From Marinactinospora thermotolerans DSM 45154 (GTDB lineage Bacteria; Actinomycetota; Actinomycetes; Streptosporangiales; Streptosporangiaceae), in the NCBI RefSeq assembly GCF_900167435.1, contig NZ_FUWS01000013.1, positions 62,001 to 126,000 of the forward strand: DNA of 64,000 nucleotides, read 5' to 3'. How positions within the stretch are numbered: position 1 is the stretch's first letter; each line of letters opens with the position of its first letter. The notes under the pieces were generated by a model that was not told where the DNA came from, made no database searches, and was given only the letters and a program-made list of their open reading frames with translations. Positions 36,827-45,209 of the stretch are shown piece by piece. The position numbers and the translations under genes are program-made.

Positions 36827-36933
36827 ATCAGGGGCGTGCCCTGATGTGCCCCGTCCCTCGCCGGGGCATGCTGCTGGTGTCGGGGCGGCACTTCCCTACC
36901 GCGCCGCCACCGTTGACGACGTGAGGAGCGGAC

Positions 36934-37371
36934 ATGACGCTGGAGCGCGGTAACGCCTTCACCCCCGTCGCATCAGCGACGATGATCTGGCCCTGGGGCA
37001 CGGCGACGGCCGCCGGGGCGGTCACGGGCGTGGCCCATTTCCTACTGAACCTGAGCTCCTTCCCGGTCGCCGGCTCGCTGACCACCGCGATCTTCTTCTT
37101 CTCGCTGGTGGGAGGCGGCGTCGCGCTCCTGGGCAAGAAGGGCGACCGTCGGGCGCGACGCTACGCCGGTCAGTACCCCTGGCGGTTCGCCATGGCGCCG
37201 GCCGCGCTGGGCGGCGCGGGGACCGCGGTCGTCTCGTTCATCGCCGCGGCGCTGGGTGGCGCGCTGGTCAGCGGCCTGTTCGGCGCGATCGTCGCCGGAG
37301 TCGGCACGGCCGCCGTAATCTGGGTGATCCTCGGCCTGATCGGTATGGTCGCGGGGAACAGGGCGGCCTGA
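36934..37371 (+). CDS. Small four-TM membrane protein
   Basis: 145 residues with a short polar N-terminus and about four hydrophobic segments (residues 23-43, 48-68, 90-110, 115-138). KKGDRRARRYAGQYP forms a cytoplasmic loop. Unrecognised. The SigB-like promoter upstream suggests a stress-induced envelope role. Confidence 0.7.
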   Translation: MTLERGNAFTPVASATMIWPWGTATAAGAVTGVAHFLLNLSSFPVAGSLTTAIFFFSLVGGGVALLGKKGDRRARRYAGQYPWRFAMAPAALGGAGTAVVSFIAAALGGALVSGLFGAIVAGVGTAAVIWVILGLIGMVAGNRAA

Positions 37372-37508
37372 GCGCCGCACCGGCCGCCCGGCCGGTTTCC
37401 AGGCGAGACGTTGGGACGACCACCGCTTTATGTCGACTGAGAAGGACCAGCAGGACACCACAGGACCGTGGGCCGCGGCCGTCCGGGTCCCCACCCGTTG
37501 GGGGCCGC

Positions 37509-38351
37509 ATGCCCACTGAGCCGAACTCCGAGGCCCGCCGCAAGATGGTCGAGCGGGTCCGCGGCCTTCTCCGCATGGCCGAGGATCCCTCGGTCACCGA
37601 CGCCGAGAGCCAGGCGTTCACCGCCAAGGCCGCCGAGTTGATGACCCGGCACGCGATCGCCGAGGCCGAGGCACGCGTCCAGCGCGGCGAGGCCGCCGAG
37701 TCGGTGTCGCGGCTGGACTTTCCGGTGTCGGGTGTGGGCGGGCACGGCAAGGCCCGGGTCAAGGCGCTGGCCGCCATCGCGTCGGCCTACGGCTGCCAAT
37801 CCGCCGTACGGGGCAACACCTCGGCGAACACCGAACGGACGCTGATCATCGTCGGCACGGTCACCGCGCTGGACTCGCTGCGCGTGCTGTTGCCGTCGAT
37901 CAGCATGCAGATGGAGGTGTCCGCTCGGCATTCGGCCCGGGAGCACGTCGCGGGGCTCCGGGCGCTGCGCAACTACGACCGTTCGGCCCTGGCCACCGAA
38001 CGCAACCGCTTCTACCGGTCGTTCGTGCGCGCCTATGGCGCGGCGGTGGCCGAGCGCATCCGGGAGTTCCGCGCGCGCCTGCAGGAGAACCCCACCGTGT
38101 CGGAGGAGGGCGACGGCGTCACCGGCGGGACGACCGCCTCGCGGGGGGCCGAACTGGTACTGCGCGCCGATGTCGACCGGGTGCACGAGGAGTTCGAGCG
38201 CCGTTTCCCGCGGCTGCGGCCGACCCGGCCGGAACGGACCCACCACCGGGCCGGGCACCGCGCGGGTTACCTGCGCGGACGCAACGCGCAGTTGGGCATG
38301 GAGACCGCGGTCGGTGGCGGCCGGGTGGCCTCGCTGAGCGAGGGCGACTGA
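37509..38351 (+). CDS. DUF2786-family protein
   Basis: 280 residues: the N-terminal region (VERVRGLLRMAEDPSVTDAESQAFTAKAAELMTRHAIAEAEA) is the DUF2786 helix pair typical of actinobacteria and phages, followed by RERNRFYRSFVRAYGAAVAERI-like sequence. Function unknown. ATG start close after a GC-rich leader. Confidence 0.8.
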   Translation: MPTEPNSEARRKMVERVRGLLRMAEDPSVTDAESQAFTAKAAELMTRHAIAEAEARVQRGEAAESVSRLDFPVSGVGGHGKARVKALAAIASAYGCQSAVRGNTSANTERTLIIVGTVTALDSLRVLLPSISMQMEVSARHSAREHVAGLRALRNYDRSALATERNRFYRSFVRAYGAAVAERIREFRARLQENPTVSEEGDGVTGGTTASRGAELVLRADVDRVHEEFERRFPRLRPTRPERTHHRAGHRAGYLRGRNAQLGMETAVGGGRVASLSEGD

Positions 38352-38457
38352 GACGGCGCGCAGGCGTCTTCGGCACGATTTTCGACTTTCCACGCGGGAG
38401 AAACGTCCTGTCCGTTATCCGAAGAGCCGCGAAAATTCTCCCTGACGGACCCATCCA

Positions 38458-38553
38458 TTGTCCACGAGTTGTGCACAACTGCGGATAACAGCTGTGGATA
38501 ACCCTGTGGAAGGCAGTGGATAACCCACAGCAACTCAATTTTCCTGTGGATAA
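38458..38553. promoter_or_regulatory. Cluster of DnaA boxes
   Basis: Within about 100 bases: TTGTCCACG (38458), TTGTGCACA in a 14-bp palindrome (38467-38480), TGCGGATAA (38480), TGTGGATAA (38493), TGTGGAAGG (38505), AGTGGATAA (38515), TGTGGATAA (38545). Two are exact TTATCCACA on the minus strand and most others have one mismatch to TTGTCCACA or TTATCCACA. AT-rich sequence (CAATTTTCC, ACATTTTCC) is interspersed. The surrounding 38352-38712 has no gene. Confidence 0.7.
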
Positions 38554-38712
38554 ACATTTTCCAGTGGCCGGATTCGGCCAAATTCTCCCCGAATCCATCT
38601 CCGGGGACTCGCTGACCGTTTCTCCGCCTCACCTCCCCGCCCGACCTGACGTGACATGGATCACCGAACGGGGAAGGAGAGAGGTAGCGTTCGACGGCCC
38701 CGGGAGGCGAGG

Positions 38713-39138
38713 ATGTCCACGGCCACGATGCTCGCGTCGCTGCGTCACTACAAGACAGCGCTGTTGACCACCTACCGCCGCGATGGAATGACCGCGGTCG
38801 ACACCCCGGTCAGCATCGTCGTGGACGGGGACCGTGTCCTGTTCCGCACCTGGGAGGACTCGGGCAAGGCCAAGCGGCTGCGCTACCACCCGATCGTGGA
38901 CATCAGGCCCTGCACCTTCCGTGGCGAGCCGGCCGGTCCGGCAGCGCGCGGCAGGGTCTGCCCCTTGGAAGGCGCCGAGGCCCGACGGGCGGCCTTCCTG
39001 CTGGGGCGCAGCCACCCCGTTCTGCAACGTTGGGCGCTGCCGTTGTCCTATCGGCTGCTCCGCCATCGGACGTTGTACTACGCGGTGACGCTCATGGACG
39101 GCGAGGAGATCCGCAGCAACGAGGGGTGCCCCGACTGA
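38713..39138 (+). CDS. PPOX-class F420-type oxidoreductase
   Basis: 141 residues from ATG 38713. TTYRRDGMTAVDTPVSIVVDGDRVLFRTWEDSGKAKRLRYHP is the split-barrel flavin fold with the Lys-Ala-Lys-Arg F420-binding region. Such proteins use F420 or FMN for low-molecular-weight redox reactions. Placed directly after the DnaA-box cluster. Confidence 0.85.
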   Translation: MSTATMLASLRHYKTALLTTYRRDGMTAVDTPVSIVVDGDRVLFRTWEDSGKAKRLRYHPIVDIRPCTFRGEPAGPAARGRVCPLEGAEARRAAFLLGRSHPVLQRWALPLSYRLLRHRTLYYAVTLMDGEEIRSNEGCPD

Positions 39139-39174
39139 GGGGCGTGCCCGAACGGAGGACGTCCGCGGGCCGGA

Positions 39175-40329
39175 TCAGGTGATGCGCAGCGGCATCACGA
39201 GATAGCGGAAGCCCGGCCGTCCCGTCACCTCGTCCGGCGTGTCGGAGATGACGGCCGGCCGGGTGGGAGTGGTGAAGCCGAGGTGGACATCGTCGGACTC
39301 GATCGCTCCGAGTCCGTCGAGGAAGTAGTGGGGTCCGAACGCCACGCGCATGTCATCGCCCATGTAGCTCGCCTCGATGACCTCGCGCGCCTGGGCGTCG
39401 TCACCGGAACCGGCTTCGAGTACGACCCGCCCCTGGGAGAAGGAGAGCATCAGGGGCGTACTGCGGTCGGCGACGAGCGCCACGCGCTTGACCGCTTCGG
39501 TGAGCGCCTCGGCGTTGACCTGGGCCCGGGCCGCGAAGTCCTTGGGAAATCGGGACTCATAGGTGACGAACTCGCTGTCGATCAACCGGGTGGTGGTGCG
39601 CCGTCCGGCGTTGTCGAACCCGATCATGCTCTCGCCGTGTCCGGCCGGCCGCTCGGCGGTGCCGACCGTGGACAGGGCGATGCCGACGTCCTGCCCGGCC
39701 ACAAGGGAACGCGCGGTGTCGGTCAGGGTGCGCGCGGGGACGAGGGCCGAGGTCGTCAGCCCGGACTGGTGGGGGCGCCAACCGATCTCGCGGACCGCGA
39801 AACGGTAGCGGTCGGTGGCGGCCAGGGTCAGCGAATCGCCGGAGAAGGCCAGGTGGATGCCGGTGAGCATGGGCAGGGTGTCGTCGCGGCTGGCGGCGGG
39901 GGCCACCTGGCGTACGGCGGAGGCGAACACGCCGCCACCGACCGAACCCACGGGGTCGGGCATCGCGGGGAGGGCCGGATAGTCCTCGATGGGCAGTGTG
40001 AGCAGCGTGAAGCTGGCGCCGCCGCAGGTGAGGAGGACCCGTGGCCCCTCGGAGACGAGTTCGACCGGGTGGTCGGGAAGGTTGCGGGCGATCTCGGCGA
40101 GCAGCCGGCCCGAGACCAGGACGTCACCGGGCTCCTCGACCTCGACGTCCACCGCGGCCCGGGCCGACACCTCGTAGTCGAAACCGGACAGCCGGACCTG
40201 ACCCGTCGCTTTGTCCGAAACGTCCAGGCGCATGCCGGCGAGGACCGGCACGGCGGGACGCGCGGGCAGGGCCCGGGCCGTCCACGCGACGGCGTCGGCG
40301 AACGCATCGCGATCAACTCGGAACTTCAC
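39175..40329 (-). CDS. DNA polymerase III beta clamp paralogue
   Basis: 384 residues from GTG 40329, GGGAGG 5 bases upstream. Sliding clamp with three similar domains; FTLLTLPIEDYPALPAMP, SRDDTLPMLTGIHLAF and ATDRYRFAVRE are typical. The main dnaN is normally beside dnaA and recF; neither is here and the sequence diverges from typical housekeeping clamps, so this is likely a second copy, as in S. coelicolor. CCGTCCACA, a DnaA-like 9-mer, lies in its promoter (40402-40410). Confidence 0.85.
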   Translation of the reverse strand: MKFRVDRDAFADAVAWTARALPARPAVPVLAGMRLDVSDKATGQVRLSGFDYEVSARAAVDVEVEEPGDVLVSGRLLAEIARNLPDHPVELVSEGPRVLLTCGGASFTLLTLPIEDYPALPAMPDPVGSVGGGVFASAVRQVAPAASRDDTLPMLTGIHLAFSGDSLTLAATDRYRFAVREIGWRPHQSGLTTSALVPARTLTDTARSLVAGQDVGIALSTVGTAERPAGHGESMIGFDNAGRRTTTRLIDSEFVTYESRFPKDFAARAQVNAEALTEAVKRVALVADRSTPLMLSFSQGRVVLEAGSGDDAQAREVIEASYMGDDMRVAFGPHYFLDGLGAIESDDVHLGFTTPTRPAVISDTPDEVTGRPGFRYLVMPLRIT

Positions 40330-40494
40330 GCGGCCTCCCGATGGTCTTCCCGGCCTCCCGGGCAAGGTCACCGTACCCACAGGCGGTGACAATCGTCGGG
40401 TCCGTCCACAGCTTTCCCTCAAGCACCGATCGAAACCCCGGCGCGCGGGGAGGCATTGCCGCGCTCGCGCCCCGAAACCTCGGAGCGCGCCTCG

Positions 40495-40947
40495 TCACCG
40501 CTGGGGACGCAGCGTCCAGACGACCGTCATGGCGCCGGTCCCCGTGCCGTCCTCGGCCCGTAGTCCGACCTCGACGGGGAATTCCGGCCGCCTCCCCTCG
40601 TCGAATTCGGCGACCACCTCGTCCCGGGGGCGTACGAGCCGGGCCTCGGCGGTCACCGGCCCCATCGCGAGCCTGTGGTAGTGGATCTCGGCCCGGACGG
40701 CGAGCGGCACGGCCCGGTCGAGCAGTCCGTGGAACGCGCCGAGCACGATCGCCCCCGACGCCGACTCCGCGAGCGTGAACATCGCCCCGGCGTGCGGCCC
40801 GCCGAGGTGGTTGTGATGGGCGGGGTCGTCGGGCAGGCGCATGACGGCCCGGTCCTCGTCCAGTTCCACGAACTCCAGGCCGAGGGTGCGCACGAACGGG
40901 ACCGTGGCGAGCAGCCCGGCCTTCACCATGTCGGGGTTCATCGTCAT
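40495..40947 (-). CDS. Hotdog-fold thioesterase (DUF4442-like)
   Basis: 150 residues. MRLPDDPAHHNHLGGPHAGAMFTLAESASG is the hotdog helix region; HAGAMFT with Asp/Glu upstream is typical of acyl-CoA thioesterases. Start at ATG 40947 or 40941. A perfect 16-bp palindrome lies 9 bases upstream, so transcription is probably ligand-controlled. Confidence 0.82.
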   Translation of the reverse strand: MTMNPDMVKAGLLATVPFVRTLGLEFVELDEDRAVMRLPDDPAHHNHLGGPHAGAMFTLAESASGAIVLGAFHGLLDRAVPLAVRAEIHYHRLAMGPVTAEARLVRPRDEVVAEFDEGRRPEFPVEVGLRAEDGTGTGAMTVVWTLRPQR

Positions 40948-40956
40948 GGGCCAGAT

Positions 40957-40972
40957 GTTACTCGCGAGTAAC
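40957..40972. promoter_or_regulatory. Perfect 16-bp palindrome upstream of thioesterase
   Basis: GTTACTCGCGAGTAAC. Symmetry and size suit a TetR-family dimer, and this core type is common for lipid-metabolism TetR regulators. No TetR gene is in the window. Confidence 0.6.
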
Positions 40973-41088
40973 CAAAATGGCGACCCCTGCCCCTTTCCCT
41001 CCTTCTCCCGGTTCCGAGCGGTTGGATCCCGTATGGCTGGGCAGTCGCCGAAGAAGCGGAACCTAACCGGACGAAGGGGGAAACCGCC

Positions 41089-41508
41089 ATGGCCGGATCC
41101 ACCGCCGGCCGGCCGTCCGACGCCGCCGAGCCGTCGACTGCCGAGCTGGTCAAACAGGCGACAGAACAGATGTCGCGCCTCGTCCGCGACGAACTCCGGT
41201 TGGCGCAACTGGAGATGAAGGAGAAGGGCCGGCACATCGGCCTGGGCGCCGGCATGTTCGGTGCCGGAGGCATCGTGGCGCTGTTCGCCACCGGCACGCT
41301 GATCGCCGCGATCGTCCTCGCCCTCGCGCTGGTCCTCCCCGCGTGGGCCGCCGCCCTGATCGTGGCGGTGGTGCTGTTCGCCGTCGCCGGGGTGCTCGCG
41401 CTCCTGGGCCGCCGTCAGGTGTCCGACGCCGCGCCGTTGAAGCCCGAGGAGACGACGCACAGCGTCCAGGCCGACGTCAGCGCGATCAAGGGGAGGGTCC
41501 ACCGATGA
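41089..41508 (+). CDS. Actinobacterial holin-like membrane protein (Phage_holin_3_6)
   Basis: 139 residues, coupled first gene of four. SQLVRDELRLAQLEMKEKGRHIGLGAGMF-type amphipathic segment precedes two adjoining membrane hairpins (residues 65-110). Not necessarily a holin; the family is general in actinobacterial envelope clusters. Overlaps the next gene by ATGA. Confidence 0.85.
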   Translation: MAGSTAGRPSDAAEPSTAELVKQATEQMSRLVRDELRLAQLEMKEKGRHIGLGAGMFGAGGIVALFATGTLIAAIVLALALVLPAWAAALIVAVVLFAVAGVLALLGRRQVSDAAPLKPEETTHSVQADVSAIKGRVHR

Positions 41509-41783
41509 GCCATACCCGAGACGACACCCCCGACGAGACCACGCTGGTCCGCGAGGAGATCAGCCGCACCCGGGAGGAACTGGGCGAGACCGTCGAGGCG
41601 CTCGCCGCCAAGGCCGATGTGAAGAGCCGGGCCAAGGAGAGCGCCTCCCGGGTGGCCCACACGGTGCGTTCGGGCGGCGGGGCCGGTGGGGACGAGGTCC
41701 GGCGCGTCGCCGTGGCGCTGGCGACCGGGGTCCTGGCCGCCGCCATCGTCGCCCTGTGCACCAGGGGGAGGAACGCGCGATGA
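41505..41783 (+). CDS. DUF3618-family protein
   Basis: 92 residues: REEISRTREELGETVEALAAKADVKSRAKE, the typical two-heptad helix, then a TM segment (residues 67-85). ATG 41505 overlaps the preceding stop. Functions with neighbours in envelope clusters. Confidence 0.85.
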   Translation: MSHTRDDTPDETTLVREEISRTREELGETVEALAAKADVKSRAKESASRVAHTVRSGGGAGGDEVRRVAVALATGVLAAAIVALCTRGRNAR

Positions 41784-42040
41784 GGTTCTTGTACAAGCCC
41801 TTCGGCCTGGCCGCGGGCGCCTTCAGCGGTCTGCTCGCCGGCGTGGTGTTCAAGCAGGTGTGGAAGCTCCTCAAGGGCCAAGACGACGCGCCGGAGGCCA
41901 CCAAGGAGGACAGCACCTGGACCGAGGTCCTGCTGGCCGCGGCCCTCCAGGGAGCCATCTTCGCCCTGGTGAAGGCCGCCGTCGACCGCGCCGGCGCGAC
42001 CGGCGTGCGCCGGGTGACCGGAAAGTGGCCCGGCAAGTGA
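41780..42040 (+). CDS. DUF4235-family membrane protein
   Basis: 86 residues from ATG 41780 (ATGA overlap). YKPFGLAAGAFSGLLAGVVFKQVWKLLKG gives the first helix; a second follows at residues 55-70. Family always sits in this cluster; role unknown. Confidence 0.82.
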   Translation: MRFLYKPFGLAAGAFSGLLAGVVFKQVWKLLKGQDDAPEATKEDSTWTEVLLAAALQGAIFALVKAAVDRAGATGVRRVTGKWPGK

Positions 42041-43068
42041 GCCACCGGAGAGAGGAGCGCGGCAACGCCCGCCCCGACGACCACCGTCCCCAGGCCGGCG
42101 GACCGGACGGTCCCACCGACCTGCCCGCGCCGTCGTGGTGGGCGTCGCTGCGCCGCACCATCACCGAGTTCCGCGGGGACAACCTGCTCGACCTGGCGGC
42201 GGGACTGACCTACTACGCGGTTCTGGCCGTCTTCCCCGCGCTGCTCGTCCTCATCTCGCTGCTGGGCATGGCCGGGCAGGACTCGACCGCGGTGATCACC
42301 GAGAACGTGTCGCGTTTCGCCCCGGAGGAGACCGCCCAGATCCTCACCTCGGCGATCGAGAACCTGCAACGCAGCCAGGCGACGGCGAGCCTGTTCGGCC
42401 TGGTCAGCCTCTTGCTGGCGTTGTGGTCGGCGTCGGGGTACGTGGCGGCGTTCATGCGCGCCTCGAACATCGTCTACGACATCCCCGAAGGGCGGCCGAT
42501 CTGGAAGACGCTGCCCATCCGGGTCGGGGTCACGCTGACGCTCGTGGTGCTGCTGACGGCGAGCGTCGTCATGGTCGTGATCACCGGCGGGCTCGCCGAC
42601 CGGGTGGGCCGGCTGCTCGGCATCGGCTCGGTCGCGGTGACCGTGTGGGACATCGCGAAGTGGCCCGTGCTGCTGCTGATCGTGACGTTCATGATCGGGT
42701 TGTTGTACTGGGCCTCGCCCAACGCCAAGCGCGGATTCCGCTGGGTCAGCCCCGGAAGCGTGCTCGCGATCCTCATCTGGCTGGTCGCCTCGGCCGGGTT
42801 CGCCTTCTACGTGGCCAACTTCGGCTCCTACAACAAGACCTACGGCAGCCTCGCCGCCGTCGTGATCTTCCTGATCTGGCTGTGGATCTCCAACATCGCG
42901 ATCCTGCTGGGCGAGGAGTTCAACGCCGAGATCGAGCGAGGCCGGGCGATCGCGGCCGGTCACCCCTCGCCCGAGGAACCCTACGTCGAACTACGCGACG
43001 AACCGAAGGAGAAGAAACCCGGGAAGGCGAGTAGGCGTTTCCCTTGGCTGCACGCGAAGAAGAAGTGA
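42037..43068 (+). CDS. YihY/Rbn-family membrane protein
   Basis: 343 residues from GTG 42037 (GTGA overlap). Six helices from DNLLDLAAGLTYYAVLAVFP to IFLIWLWISNIAILLGEEFNAEIERGRA. The name 'ribonuclease BN' is historical and not supported. Long polar N-terminus and basic C-terminal tail. Confidence 0.88.
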   Translation: MSHRREERGNARPDDHRPQAGGPDGPTDLPAPSWWASLRRTITEFRGDNLLDLAAGLTYYAVLAVFPALLVLISLLGMAGQDSTAVITENVSRFAPEETAQILTSAIENLQRSQATASLFGLVSLLLALWSASGYVAAFMRASNIVYDIPEGRPIWKTLPIRVGVTLTLVVLLTASVVMVVITGGLADRVGRLLGIGSVAVTVWDIAKWPVLLLIVTFMIGLLYWASPNAKRGFRWVSPGSVLAILIWLVASAGFAFYVANFGSYNKTYGSLAAVVIFLIWLWISNIAILLGEEFNAEIERGRAIAAGHPSPEEPYVELRDEPKEKKPGKASRRFPWLHAKKK

Positions 43069-43796
43069 CCCCTCCCCCCGTCGCTCCCCCGCTTCCCGGC
43101 CCGGTCCTGCTCACCCAGGGCTGGCATGACGTCGCCTTCCTGCACTGGGCGCTGCCCCCGGAGGCGGTGGAACACCTCCTTCCCACGGGGACCCGGCCCG
43201 ACGTGCTGAACGGCGTGACCTACGCCGGGATCGTGGCGTTCGGCGTGACGGGGACCCGGCTGCTGGGCACCGTGCCGGTCGGCTCGTTCACCGAGGTCAA
43301 CGTACGGCTGTACTCGGTGGACGACGACGGCCGGCGCGGCGTGGTGTTCCTGTCGATGGACGCCGACTCCGCGCACAACGTCGCGGCGGCGAGACTGCTC
43401 GCGGGACTTCCCTACGCCTGGTCCGACGCCTCCGTCCGCCGCGCCGCCGACGGCACGGTCGGATACGCCTGCCGCCGGCGCCGGCCGCGGGACCGCGTGT
43501 CGGGCGGGGTGTGGGTCCGGCCGGGGGCGCGGAAGAGCGAGCAGACGGATCCCGACGTGTTCGTGACCGCCCGTTGGGGACTGCACACGCGCCATCTGGG
43601 CGCCACGCACTGGGTCCGCATCGCCCACCGCCCCTGGGAGCTGCACCACGCCACGCTGGTGGCCGCCCACGGTTGCTCCGCCCTGCTCACCGCGGCGGGT
43701 CTGCCGGACCCGCGGGAGCCGCCCTCCTCCGTGCTGTGGGCCCCCGGGGCCGTGGCCTCGGTCGCCTATGGCGGGCGGGTCCGAACGGCCGGTTGA
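43065..43796 (+). CDS. DUF2071/YqjF-family protein
   Basis: 243 residues from GTG 43065, whose GTGA overlaps the YihY stop; TTG 43044 is an unneeded longer start. LTQGWHDVAFLHWALPPEAVEHLLP starts the domain, ATHWVRIAHRPWELHHATL is conserved. Acetoacetate-decarboxylase-like fold, role unknown. Confidence 0.82.
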   Translation: MTPPPVAPPLPGPVLLTQGWHDVAFLHWALPPEAVEHLLPTGTRPDVLNGVTYAGIVAFGVTGTRLLGTVPVGSFTEVNVRLYSVDDDGRRGVVFLSMDADSAHNVAAARLLAGLPYAWSDASVRRAADGTVGYACRRRRPRDRVSGGVWVRPGARKSEQTDPDVFVTARWGLHTRHLGATHWVRIAHRPWELHHATLVAAHGCSALLTAAGLPDPREPPSSVLWAPGAVASVAYGGRVRTAG

Positions 43797-43868
43797 GGCC
43801 GGTCGGACCGCGCACCGGGATGACACACGCATATGCCGCCGTGCTTGCCCGCCACCTCCCGTACGGGA

Positions 43869-43890
43869 ATCGTGGTGGCGCGCCCACGAT
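43869..43890. promoter_or_regulatory. Inverted repeat before small secreted protein
   Basis: ATCGTGG-N8-CCACGAT, perfect 7-bp arms, 40 bases before the ATG of the secreted protein. Operator or leader hairpin. Confidence 0.4.
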
Positions 43891-43929
43891 CCCCGGGAGC
43901 AGTCTCTTCCCCGAGAGAGGGAAACAACC

Positions 43930-44178
43930 ATGACCATGAGGATTCTTCGCCGCGCGGCGACCCTGCTGGCCGCCCTGCTGCTCACCCTCGCCATCCCCAC
44001 CGTGGCCCTGGCCGACGCCTTCTTCCAGCAAGGGGGACTGTGGGCCGGGCCGAAGGGCGCCTACTCCACCAAGGTGCGGGCGGTCTCGGGGCCCAACGGC
44101 CTCTTCTTCGTCGAGACCCGCTTCTACGCGGGCCCCGAGGGCGTGTGGCGGGAGACCGTCACCTCCACGGCCGACTAG
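43930..44178 (+). CDS. Small secreted protein with internal repeat
   Basis: 82 residues with a Sec signal peptide (residues 6-28, cleavage after ALA at VALADAFF). The mature part has two similar segments, LWAGPKGAYSTKV and FYAGPEGVWRETV, suggesting an internal duplication. Not recognised. ATG 43930 with GAGAGGG upstream. Confidence 0.75.
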   Translation: MTMRILRRAATLLAALLLTLAIPTVALADAFFQQGGLWAGPKGAYSTKVRAVSGPNGLFFVETRFYAGPEGVWRETVTSTAD

Positions 44179-44184
44179 CCCCGG

Positions 44185-45156
44185 CTAGAGCCACCGGCTC
44201 TTACGGAACACGGTGAACAGCGTGGCGCAGATCGCCAGCATCACCATGATCACGAGGGGATAGCCCCACTTGAAGCGGAGCTCCGGCATGACGTCGAAGT
44301 TCATCCCGTAGATCCCGGCGATCAGGGTCGGCACCGCGATGATCGCGGCCCACGCCGTGATCCGGCGCATGTCGTCGTTCTGCTGCACGCTCACCCGGGC
44401 CAGATGCGCCGAGAGCACCTGGGGGAGCAGCTCGTTGAGGCCGTCGATCCACACCGCCGCCTGGCGGGCCCGGTCGGCGACGTCACGCAGGAACGGGATC
44501 GCGTCCGCCGCCATCTGGGTGCCGTCCGAGGTGAGCGCGCGCATGACCAGCACCATGGGGCCGATCGCGGCGTGCGCCTCCACCACCTCGCGTTTGAGGT
44601 GGTAGACGTCCTCGGCGATCGAGGAGTCGCGGGTCGCCGAGAACACCCGGTCCTCCAGTTCGTTGGCCACGGCCCGCATCCGGGTGGCCACCCGGATGTG
44701 GGTGTCGACCACCGCGCCCAGGACCGCCTGGGCGACGGCGGCCGGCCCCAGCAGCAGTGTCAGGGGGTCGGCCTCCAGCCGGCGCCGCACCCCCGAGAGC
44801 GGGTTGGCCTGGCCGTGGCGGACGGTGATGACGAAGTTGGGCCCGACGAAGACCATGATCTCGCCGACTTCGACGTCGACGCGCTCCTCATCGAGGGCGA
44901 GGGTCTTGCACACCACGAACGTCACGTCACCGTAACGTTCGACCTTGGGTGTCTGGTGGGCTTCGACGGCGTCGTCCACGGCCAGGGGGTGCAGCCCGAG
45001 TTCGGCCGAGACGAGGTCGAACTCGGCGCGGGTCGGTTCGTGCAGTCCGATCCAGCAGAACGCCTCGTTGTCGTCGGACAGGGCCAGGTCGAGGGCGTCG
45101 CTGATGTCCCCGTCGACGTCGGTTCGGGTACCGGCGCGATAGATCGCGCAATCCAT
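44185..45156 (-). CDS. corA: CorA-family divalent cation transporter
   Basis: About 323 residues. Two C-terminal helices, the first ending in GIYGMNFDVMPEL (the GMN selectivity motif). A long N-terminal soluble domain (WIGLHEPTRAEF) is standard. Starts at ATG 45156 (MDCAIYRAG), or the GTG two codons before. Exports or imports Mg/Co/Ni. Confidence 0.92.
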   Translation of the reverse strand: MDCAIYRAGTRTDVDGDISDALDLALSDDNEAFCWIGLHEPTRAEFDLVSAELGLHPLAVDDAVEAHQTPKVERYGDVTFVVCKTLALDEERVDVEVGEIMVFVGPNFVITVRHGQANPLSGVRRRLEADPLTLLLGPAAVAQAVLGAVVDTHIRVATRMRAVANELEDRVFSATRDSSIAEDVYHLKREVVEAHAAIGPMVLVMRALTSDGTQMAADAIPFLRDVADRARQAAVWIDGLNELLPQVLSAHLARVSVQQNDDMRRITAWAAIIAVPTLIAGIYGMNFDVMPELRFKWGYPLVIMVMLAICATLFTVFRKSRWL

Positions 45157-45209
45157 GATCACGCCGGAAAAATACTGCGCCGGTGGACCTTTTCGTGCCG
45201 GAACGCGAA

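Noticed and set aside
38352-38712. Chromosomal origin of replication (oriC)
   Set aside because: Box cluster fits, but dnaA, recF and the usual dnaA-dnaN order are missing, and boxes are fewer and tighter than in Streptomyces oriC. Kept as a DnaA-box cluster only.
41089-41508. Prophage holin
   Set aside because: Family name only; the coupled neighbours are the common actinobacterial envelope set and no phage genes occur.
42037-43068. Ribonuclease BN
   Set aside because: A hydrophobic six-helix protein; the Rbn name for YihY is historical and unsupported.
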